NCBI GenBank assembly: GCA_028715095.1
Contig: JAQUSM010000022.1
Coordinates: forward strand, 1-11,561
From: Candidatus Omnitrophota bacterium
Lineage (GTDB): Bacteria; Omnitrophota; Gorgyraeia; Gygaellales; Profunditerraquicolaceae
Length of the DNA: 11,561 nucleotides
Reading direction: 5' to 3'
Shown here one piece after another: positions 1 to 6,057 of the stretch. Under the pieces are notes generated by a model. The model made no database searches and had not been told where the DNA came from. It saw only the letters and a list, made by a program, of their open reading frames with translations. The first letter of the stretch is position 1. Each line of letters begins with the position of its first letter. Both the position numbers and the translations under genes were made by a program.

Positions 1-1
1 A

Positions 2-1963
2 TTAAATTGCGCGCAATTAAAAGCAGTGGAGTCTATTGACGGCCCGCATTTAGTAATTGCCGGCGCAGGTAGCGGCAAGACGCGTGTTTTAGTCCACCGG
101 GTTGCTTACCTGGTTGAGAAAGGAGTCAGGCCTGAGCAGATTCTTTTGCTTACCTTTACTCGCCGTTCCGCCGAAGAGATGCTGCGCCGGGCAAGCCTGC
201 TTTTAGATGAAAGGTGCAAGCATGTTTCCGGAGGTACCTTCCATTCTTTTGCGAATATGGTCTTGAGAAAATACGCCGGGCTTTTGGAGATCAGCAATAA
301 TTTTACCATCCTGGACCGTTCGGATGCCGAGGATGCGGTAAATTTAATACGTACGCAGCTGGGGTTTCATAAATCCGAGAAGCGTTTTCCCCGTAAGCAT
401 GCCATTTTAGAAGTAATTTCCAAGAGCGTGAATAAATCCGAAGATATTAAAGACGTCCTTTATGATGAATACCCGCAGTTTATCGAGTTTACTGACCAGG
501 TAAAGAAAATGCGCGATGAGTACAAGAGGTATAAGCTGCAAAAGTCTCTTTTAGATTATGATGACCTTTTAGTTTTCTTGAAGGATCTATTAAGCAGGCA
601 TGAAGATGTGCGTTTAGCCTTAGCTGCTAAATACAGATATATTATGGTTGATGAATACCAGGATACAAATAAGCTTCAGGCGCATATTGCCTGTCTTTTA
701 GCTGCGGATCATACCAATATCATGGTGGTAGGCGATGATGCCCAAAGCATCTATTCATTCCGCGGGGCCAATTTCAAGAATATAATGGATTTTCCTAAAA
801 TTTTTAAAGGCACCAAGATTATTACTCTCGAAGAGAATTATCGTTCGACGCAGCCGATTCTAAATCTGACCAATGCAGTTATTGCCCGGGCAAAAGAAAA
901 ATTCGAAAAGCATCTTTACACCAGGAAAAAGGATGGCAATGTCCCGGTTTTTATCGATTGCCCGGACGAGAATGCGCAATCATCTTTTGTAGCGGATAAA
1001 ATACTGGAATTCAGGGAAGAGGGCGTGCCTTTAAACGAGATAGCCGTACTTTTCCGCTCAGGATGGCATTCCAATGATTTAGAAATTGAACTGGCCGGAC
1101 GGAACATCCCTTTTGTAAAATATGGAGGCCAGAAATTTGTTGAGGCCGCGCACATCAAGGATCTTTTATCTTATTTGCGCATCGCTCATAATATAAAAGA
1201 TCAGGTTAGCTGGTTGCGCGCGCTTTTATTGATTCCGGGAATCGGTCCTAAAACCGCGCAAAAGATTATTGAAATAGTTATGCAGGGGGGCATTTCGGAT
1301 GAGCCCCTGTTAAGGAAAGGGGATAGTTTAATCAAGCTGCTTGAACTTTTAAAAGGAGCTGATTGCAGTATCCAGCCGCCGTCAAAGATTATCGAGAGGT
1401 TCCTTGATTATTACCAGCCGCTTTTAAAAATAAAATATGATGATTTTAATAAGCGCTTAAATGATCTGGACTCTTTACTGCGCATTGCCCAGCGCTATGA
1501 TTCGGTAGAGCATTTTCTGACAGATATGGCGCTGGAGCCTCCGGAAAGAAGCATAGTAGAGTCGGGAAAAAATGATAAAGATGATACCGTTCTTACGCTA
1601 TCCACAATACATTCGGCAAAAGGCCTGGAGTGGCATACTGTTTTCTTGATTTATGTTGCCGAAGGGCACCTGCCTTCTTACCTGTCTCTTGAGACCGAGG
1701 AGGATATAGAAGAAGAACGCAGGCTGCTTTATGTGGCAAGCACGCGCGCAAAGGTAAATTTATTCTTTCTAAAACCGCATGTTGACCGCTCACCAAGAAG
1801 TTTCATGGATGGAGCGGGTTCAGTGTTTACCCAGGTATCGCGATTCTTAGAGGAAGGCGGCCTGCTTGATAAGTTTGTGGATGTTCAAAGCAGCGGTGAA
1901 TTAGAGTGCCTGGATGATGTAGGGCTGGAAGACATCATGGAAGATTATTTCCGCGAAGGATAG
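2..1963 (+). CDS. UvrD/PcrA-type superfamily 1 DNA helicase (5' end outside the window)
   Basis: ATP-dependent 3'-5' DNA helicase of the UvrD/Rep/PcrA family, acting in repair and at stalled replication forks. The SF1A motifs are seen in order: Walker A GAGSGKT (62-82), motif Ia LTFTRRSAEEM, Walker B DEYQD (650-664), motif III GDDAQSIYSFRGA, motif IV LEENYRS, motif V TIHSAKGLEW and motif VI RRLLYVASTRAK. The frame is open from base 2 and reads LNCAQLKAVESIDGPH, which matches the family Q motif (LNxxQxxAV). The GTG at 26 is therefore an internal Val codon, and the true start lies a few codons upstream of the window. About 653 residues are visible, somewhat shorter than the usual 700 or more. 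The protein ends in an acidic tail soon after the helicase core, so the C-terminal Tudor-like extension of PcrA/UvrD seems absent. UvrD, PcrA and Rep cannot be told apart here. Confidence 0.95.
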   Translation, partial: LNCAQLKAVESIDGPHLVIAGAGSGKTRVLVHRVAYLVEKGVRPEQILLLTFTRRSAEEMLRRASLLLDERCKHVSGGTFHSFANMVLRKYAGLLEISNNFTILDRSDAEDAVNLIRTQLGFHKSEKRFPRKHAILEVISKSVNKSEDIKDVLYDEYPQFIEFTDQVKKMRDEYKRYKLQKSLLDYDDLLVFLKDLLSRHEDVRLALAAKYRYIMVDEYQDTNKLQAHIACLLAADHTNIMVVGDDAQSIYSFRGANFKNIMDFPKIFKGTKIITLEENYRSTQPILNLTNAVIARAKEKFEKHLYTRKKDGNVPVFIDCPDENAQSSFVADKILEFREEGVPLNEIAVLFRSGWHSNDLEIELAGRNIPFVKYGGQKFVEAAHIKDLLSYLRIAHNIKDQVSWLRALLLIPGIGPKTAQKIIEIVMQGGISDEPLLRKGDSLIKLLELLKGADCSIQPPSKIIERFLDYYQPLLKIKYDDFNKRLNDLDSLLRIAQRYDSVEHFLTDMALEPPERSIVESGKNDKDDTVLTLSTIHSAKGLEWHTVFLIYVAEGHLPSYLSLETEEDIEEERRLLYVASTRAKVNLFFLKPHVDRSPRSFMDGAGSVFTQVSRFLEEGGLLDKFVDVQSSGELECLDDVGLEDIMEDYFREG

Positions 1964-1964
1964 C

Positions 1965-1986
1965 AGGAGTAAAACCTCCTCTTTTT
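1965..1986 (+). terminator. Weak rho-independent terminator after the helicase gene
   Basis: Two bases after the helicase stop codon, AGGAG (1965-1969) and CTCCT (1976-1980) form a perfect 5-bp stem around a 6-base loop, followed by CTTTTT (1981-1986). The position and T-tract fit an intrinsic terminator that separates the helicase from the operon beginning at 2024. The stem is short, so termination may be only partial. Confidence 0.5.
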
Positions 1987-1988
1987 AC

Positions 1989-2017
1989 TTGAGATAGATA
2001 TGGAACTGTGTTAAAAT
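1989..2017 (+). promoter_or_regulatory. sigma70-type promoter, predicted leaderless start
   Basis: TTGAGA (1989-1994) and TAAAAT (2012-2017) each match 5 of 6 consensus bases of the -35 and -10 boxes and are spaced by the ideal 17 bp. Counting about 7 bases from the -10 box places transcription start at or next to the ATG at 2024. No Shine-Dalgarno lies before that ATG. This is probably the main promoter for the downstream gene run, giving an mRNA with essentially no 5' leader. The call rests on consensus match and position only. Confidence 0.6.
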
Positions 2018-2023
2018 TTTATC

Positions 2024-2677
2024 ATGATTATCAGCCAACAAAAACCCTTAGAGGAATTGCTGCTTAGCCTGAAAGAATATAATAAAATCTTTTTAGTGGG
2101 CTGCGGAGAATGCGCTGCTACTTGTAAGAGCGGCGGCCAGCCGGAGTTACTAAAAATGAAAGCTGAACTTGAGGCTAAAAGTAAAACTGTTACCGGGTTT
2201 TGTATGCCAAGCGCTCCTTGTGTTGCTGCCCAAATTAAGACGGAGTTGGCCAGAAATATTAAAGCCTTGCGTGAATCAGAGGCAGTTGTAGTTTTGGCCT
2301 GTGGATTGGGAGTGCAGTCAGTAAAAGATAATAATCGTTTAAGCCAGGCAATCTTGCCGGCCAACAACACTATTTTTGGGGCGGTTATGGACGCGCAAGG
2401 TAATTTTTATGAGAAATGCTCCATGTGCGCAGAGTGCGTTCTGGGCCAGACTTCGGGAATTTGTCCGGTTACACTTTGTCCTAAAGGCCTCTTAAACGGG
2501 CCGTGCGGGGGGATGAACAAAGGTAAATGCGAAGTGGATAACGAAAAAGATTGCGTCTGGGTTTTGATTTATAAAGAGCTGGAAAAGAAGAATGACCTGG
2601 ATAAGATCAGGCAGATTCATAAAGAGCGGGACTATAAAAAGTCATCCCGGCCGCATAAATTAATCATGAGTAAATAA
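2024..2677 (+). CDS. metV: MetV-like methylenetetrahydrofolate reductase C-terminal-domain Fe-S protein
   Basis: Cysteine-rich protein of the MTHFR C-terminal (MetV) family. In acetogens MetV partners MetF in 5,10-methylene-THF reduction, in the methyl branch of the Wood-Ljungdahl pathway, and carries Fe-S clusters. The 217-residue protein has an N-terminal CGECAATC motif (Cys27, 30, 34). Its C-terminal block has Cys132, 135, 138, 147, 152, 161, 169 and 177, including CPKGLLNGPCGG, a family hallmark. An in-frame TAA at 2012-2014, inside the -10 box, rules out an upstream start. The next in-frame Met, residue 45, would delete the first Cys cluster, so ATG 2024 is firm even without a Shine-Dalgarno. 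No metF is visible in the window. The stop overlaps the iscU start by one base (TAATG). The family is confident; the electron partner and reaction are inferred. Confidence 0.85.
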   Translation: MIISQQKPLEELLLSLKEYNKIFLVGCGECAATCKSGGQPELLKMKAELEAKSKTVTGFCMPSAPCVAAQIKTELARNIKALRESEAVVVLACGLGVQSVKDNNRLSQAILPANNTIFGAVMDAQGNFYEKCSMCAECVLGQTSGICPVTLCPKGLLNGPCGGMNKGKCEVDNEKDCVWVLIYKELEKKNDLDKIRQIHKERDYKKSSRPHKLIMSK

Positions 2678-3102
2678 TGGCAGAGCCGCTTCCCTATAGC
2701 GAGAAAGTTATGGATCATTTCACCAATCCGCGCAATGTGGGCGAGATTATTAATGCCAGCGGTATCGGTACCGTGGGGAACCCTGTCTGCGGTGACGTGA
2801 TGAAGATGTATCTAAAGATCGAAAATGAGATTATTGTCGATGTTAAATTTAAAACTTTCGGATGCGGCGCTGCAGTGGCTACCAGCTCCATGGTTACGGA
2901 GATGGTTAAAGGCAAGAGTATTACCGAGGCCCTGACTATTACCAACAGCGCGGTTGCCGAAGCCTTGGGAGGTCTGCCTCCTGTGAAAATGCACTGTTCG
3001 GTTCTGGCAGAGGAGGCCCTGCGTTCGGCCTTAAAAGATTATTACACAAAACAGGGTAAACCTGTGCCCTTTGAAGAAAAGGGGCATGCTCACGAAGAGT
3101 AA
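2677..3102 (+). CDS. iscU: IscU/NifU-type Fe-S cluster assembly scaffold
   Basis: Cytosolic scaffold on which [2Fe-2S] or [4Fe-4S] clusters are assembled from sulfur donated by a cysteine desulfurase and then passed to apoproteins. At 141 residues it is the size of IscU or a NifU N-domain, with no C-terminal Nfu domain. All three scaffold cysteines are present: Cys38 in NPVCGD, with the neighbouring Asp40, Cys63 in FGCGAA, and Cys107 in MHCSVLAEEAL. LPPVK (100-104), the motif bound by the HscA chaperone in classical IscU, is also intact. No desulfurase (iscS/nifS) and no hscAB flank it here. The start overlaps the metV stop, so translation is probably coupled. It sits among Fe-S genes (metV and, further on, the ferredoxin subunit), which are possible clients. 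Confident family call. Confidence 0.93.
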   Translation: MAEPLPYSEKVMDHFTNPRNVGEIINASGIGTVGNPVCGDVMKMYLKIENEIIVDVKFKTFGCGAAVATSSMVTEMVKGKSITEALTITNSAVAEALGGLPPVKMHCSVLAEEALRSALKDYYTKQGKPVPFEEKGHAHEE

Positions 3103-3122
3103 ATTTGTTTGTAACCTAAGCT

Positions 3123-3665
3123 ATGTTGACAAAAGCCCAAATACGTAGTAAAATTCTCTTGAAATTAAAAATTCAGAAGGAGGAAGACCGAACCCGAAAA
3201 AGTAGGTTTATTAAAGATAAACTTTTAAGGAATAAGGTTTTTAGGAAAGCCAAGATAGTGATGTTTTATATCGCCTTTGGCGGGGAAGTAAATACAGCAG
3301 AGATGATTAAGGAAGCTAAAAAGATAGGTAAGATTATATGCGTGCCAGTTTGCAGAAAAGATAGAGAAACTATGCAGCCAGCCATATTAGAAGATAATGC
3401 GAGACTGAAAAAAGGCCCTTATGGGGTATTAGAACCTGTAGCTAAGGCAAATGTTGAGCCAGGGGACCTGGATCTGATCATTGTTCCCGGCTTAGCCTTT
3501 GATAAAAAATGTAACCGCCTGGGCCGCGGCAAAGGTTGCTATGACCGTTTCTTAAGTAAACTTTCTGATACGCCTTCCATAGGCCTGGCTTTTGATTTTC
3601 AAATCTTACCCTTAATCCCCACCACCGCGCACGATGTAAGCGTGAATAAGATTATCTTTTCCTAA
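3123..3665 (+). CDS. 5-formyltetrahydrofolate cyclo-ligase
   Basis: Converts 5-formyl-THF to 5,10-methenyl-THF using ATP, returning a stalled folate form to the active C1 pool. The 180-residue length is typical of the YgfA/MTHFS family. Visible signatures are the N-terminal Lys/Arg-rich helix starting KAQIRSK, a central GGEVNT, then GPYGVLEP, VPGLAFD and the phosphate-binding/catalytic GRGKGCYDR (134-142). The family usually has GRGGGYYDR or GxGKGYYDR there, so the Cys139 in place of Tyr is a small deviation. It starts 20 bases after iscU with no clear Shine-Dalgarno, so expression probably depends on the transcript from 2024. Together with the MetV-like gene it gives the 5' half of this operon a folate C1 theme. 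Confidence 0.92.
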   Translation: MLTKAQIRSKILLKLKIQKEEDRTRKSRFIKDKLLRNKVFRKAKIVMFYIAFGGEVNTAEMIKEAKKIGKIICVPVCRKDRETMQPAILEDNARLKKGPYGVLEPVAKANVEPGDLDLIIVPGLAFDKKCNRLGRGKGCYDRFLSKLSDTPSIGLAFDFQILPLIPTTAHDVSVNKIIFS

Positions 3666-3666
3666 A

Positions 3667-3705
3667 CTCCTTTAAGAAACTCGCAAAGTAAGTTCAAAAG
3701 GGAGG
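3667..3705 (+). promoter_or_regulatory. Strong RBS for rny within a possible SD-sequestering hairpin
   Basis: AGGGAGG (3699-3705) sits 6 bases before the rny ATG and is one of the two strongest Shine-Dalgarno sequences in the window; it fixes the start at 3712. The same bases can pair upstream: CTCC (3667-3670) with GGAG (3701-3704), TTT (3671-3673) with AAA (3697-3699) leaving G3700 bulged, and an inner AACT (3678-3681) with AGTT (3691-3694). The RBS is clear; the hairpin is a hand-drawn hypothesis with bulges. Confidence 0.45.
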
Positions 3706-3711
3706 ACAGAA

Positions 3712-5268
3712 ATGATTCTCAACATGGTAATACTCATAGTCATTGCTTTAATTGCCGCATATTCCGGTTATTTTCTACGCAAGCACATCGCTGAAAAGAA
3801 ACTAAAAAGCGCCGAAGCTCAAGCCGAGCATATCCTGGAGTTTGCTAAAAAAGAGGTGCTGGATAAGCGCCGGGAAGCAGAACTGGAAGCCAAAGATCTT
3901 TTGTACCGTATGCGTCAGGATTTCGAACGGGAGACCAAAGATCGCAAACAGGAGATCACTAACCTTGAGCGCAGGCTTACCCAGAAAGAGGAGAATATTG
4001 ACCGCAGGCTGGATCTCTTGGAACAAAAAGAAAAAGAGATTGATTCGCGCAATAACAACCTTAAGAAACAGGAAGATGGGTTAAAAACGAAAGAAAACCA
4101 GCTTCATGCTTTAGTTGTCGAAGAAAAAGAAAGGCTGCAAAAGATTTCTTCTCTTTCCGCCGAAGAGGCAAAACAGATTCTGCTTAGCCGTCTTAACGAA
4201 GAATTGAATAATGAAAAGGCAATATTGATCAGGCGCCAGGAAGAAGAGGCGCGCAGTACCGCAGATAAGAAAGCCCGTGAAATTGTAAGCCTGGCAATTC
4301 AACGCTGCGCCGCGGAGCATACGGTTGAGTCAACCGTAAGCGTGGTAAACCTGCCTAATGATGAAATGAAGGGAAGGGTTATTGGCCGCGAAGGAAGGAA
4401 TATCCGCGCCTTGGAGATGGCTACCGGAGTTGACGTAATTATCGACGATACCCCGGAGGCGGTTACCTTATCCGGCTTTGATGCAGTCAGGCGCGAGATT
4501 GCCCGTTTAAGCCTTGAGAAATTAATCTCAGACGGCAGGATTCACCCCGGCCGCATTGAAGAGATAGTTGAAAAGACCAAAAAAGAGATGGATGAGAAGA
4601 TCCGCGAGGAAGGGGAGCGGGCGGCTTTTGATACCGGAGTTAATGGATTGCATCCCGAGATAATCAAGCTTCTTGGCCGGCTTAAGTACCGCACCAGCTA
4701 CGGACAGAATGCCTTGCAGCACTCCAAGGAGGTTTCATACTTGCTGGGGGTAATGGCCTCGGAATTGGGGCTGGATTTTAAATTAGGCCGCAGGATCGGG
4801 CTCTTGCATGACATAGGTAAAGCCGTAGACCATCAGGTTGAAGGAACGCATGCTAACCTGGGAGCAGAGCTGGCTAAAAAATACAATGAGTCTGTTGAAG
4901 TAATCGGCTCAATTGCATCGCATCATGAAGAAGCCCAGCCGCAGAGTTTGTATGCGGTTTTAGCTATAGCCGCCGATGCCATAAGCGCCGCGCGGCCCGG
5001 GGCTCGAAGAGAAACCCTTGAGACTTATATTAAGCGCCTGGATAAACTTGAGTCTATTGCCAATTTATTCAAAGGGGTGGAAAAGTCTTTTGCTATTCAG
5101 GCCGGACGCGAGATCCGCGTAATCGTGCAGCCGGAAAAAATAAACGATAACGAGGCAGTGGCCATGTCCAGGGATATACGTAAAAAAATTGAAGAGGGGA
5201 TGGAGTATCCGGGGCAGATTAAGGTTACGGTGATCCGTGAAATGCGAGCAATAGAATACGCCAAATAG
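3712..5268 (+). CDS. rny: Ribonuclease Y (membrane-anchored endoribonuclease)
   Basis: Endoribonuclease that initiates mRNA decay at the inner face of the cytoplasmic membrane. At 518 residues it has the full family length and domain order. A single transmembrane helix lies at about residues 4-22. A long Lys/Glu/Arg-rich coiled coil runs from about 28 to 190. The KH domain carries the GxxG loop IGREGRN (224-230). The HD domain has His337, His366-Asp367 (LLHDIGKA), His380, His404-His405 and Asp422. Every expected HD metal ligand appears to be present. The start is set by AGGGAGG six bases upstream. ymdB begins at the base after its stop; the same rny-ymdB pairing is known in Bacillus, where ymdA is rny. 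The preceding hairpin may tune its translation, though that is only a hypothesis. Confidence 0.97.
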   Translation: MILNMVILIVIALIAAYSGYFLRKHIAEKKLKSAEAQAEHILEFAKKEVLDKRREAELEAKDLLYRMRQDFERETKDRKQEITNLERRLTQKEENIDRRLDLLEQKEKEIDSRNNNLKKQEDGLKTKENQLHALVVEEKERLQKISSLSAEEAKQILLSRLNEELNNEKAILIRRQEEEARSTADKKAREIVSLAIQRCAAEHTVESTVSVVNLPNDEMKGRVIGREGRNIRALEMATGVDVIIDDTPEAVTLSGFDAVRREIARLSLEKLISDGRIHPGRIEEIVEKTKKEMDEKIREEGERAAFDTGVNGLHPEIIKLLGRLKYRTSYGQNALQHSKEVSYLLGVMASELGLDFKLGRRIGLLHDIGKAVDHQVEGTHANLGAELAKKYNESVEVIGSIASHHEEAQPQSLYAVLAIAADAISAARPGARRETLETYIKRLDKLESIANLFKGVEKSFAIQAGREIRVIVQPEKINDNEAVAMSRDIRKKIEEGMEYPGQIKVTVIREMRAIEYAK

Positions 5269-6057
5269 ATGAATATACTTTTTATCGGTGATATAGTAGG
5301 TTCGCCGGGCAGAACAGCAATTGATAAGCTGCTTCCCGGGCTTAAAGAAGAACTGGGATTAGATTTTGTGATTGCTAACGCCGAGAATGCCTCCGGCGGA
5401 TCGGGGATCACCTCTAAAGTTTCCGCTCAGTTATTTGCATCGGGAGTAGATGTGCTGACCTCCGGAGACCATATCTGGAAAAAGAGCGAGATTTTTCAGT
5501 TAATTAACCAGGAGGAGAGAATCCTGCGGCCCTTGAATTACCCGTTAGGCTCTCCCGGACGCGGGGCCAATGTGTTTAAGGCTGCAAACGGAGTTAAGGT
5601 CGGGGTAATCAACGTAAATGGCCGTGTTTTTATGGATGCCTTGGAATGTCCTTTTAAGACTGCCCTTAAGGCCTGCGAGGAGTTAGTCAAAGAAACAAAA
5701 ATTATTATTGTGGATGTACACGCAGAGGCTACTTCGGAGAAGGTGGCCTTAGGCTGGTATTTGGATGGCAAGGTTTCTGCTATTCTGGGAACGCATACGC
5801 ATATCCAGACTGCCGACGAAAAGATTCTGCCTAAGGGTACCGCTTATATAACTGACGTAGGTATGACCGGGCCGTATGATTCTGTAATCGGCAGAAGGGT
5901 AGAGGACGTGCTTACCCGTTTCTTAAGCTCTATCCCGGTAAAATTTAACGTCGCTGAAGAAAACATCCAATTGCATGGTGCTTTTGTCCAGATAGATGAA
6001 AAGACTGGCTTGGCGCGCTCCATTATAAGAATACAAAAGAAGCTTTTAAATGAATAA
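5269..6057 (+). CDS. ymdB: YmdB-family metallophosphoesterase (2',3'-cyclic nucleotide phosphodiesterase)
   Basis: Cytosolic di-metal phosphodiesterase of the YmdB family. The Bacillus member hydrolyses 2',3'-cyclic nucleotides and influences biofilm formation and RNase Y-linked RNA turnover. The 262-residue length is normal. Metal-site residues visible are Asp8 (GDIVG), Glu39-Asn40 (NAENASGG), His68, His151 (VDVHAE) and His176/His178 (GTHTHIQTAD). At residues 66-68 the family usually reads GNH, but this protein reads GDH, so Asp67 replaces the expected Asn metal/phosphate ligand. It starts directly after the rny stop with no clear Shine-Dalgarno, suggesting translational coupling to RNase Y. 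Its last 8 bases overlap the next gene. The family is certain; the substrate is inferred. Confidence 0.94.
   Translation: MNILFIGDIVGSPGRTAIDKLLPGLKEELGLDFVIANAENASGGSGITSKVSAQLFASGVDVLTSGDHIWKKSEIFQLINQEERILRPLNYPLGSPGRGANVFKAANGVKVGVINVNGRVFMDALECPFKTALKACEELVKETKIIIVDVHAEATSEKVALGWYLDGKVSAILGTHTHIQTADEKILPKGTAYITDVGMTGPYDSVIGRRVEDVLTRFLSSIPVKFNVAEENIQLHGAFVQIDEKTGLARSIIRIQKKLLNE

Noticed and set aside
26..28. GTG as the helicase start codon
   Set aside because: The upstream codons continue the conserved UvrD Q motif in the same frame, so it is an internal Val.
2011..2370. 119-codon open frame on the - strand within the MetV-like gene
   Set aside because: It is antisense to the conserved N-terminal Cys region and has no recognisable motif.
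3842..4084. Second + strand frame inside rny
   Set aside because: It is a shadow of the Lys/Glu-rich coiled-coil coding region, where low-complexity codons keep alternative frames open.
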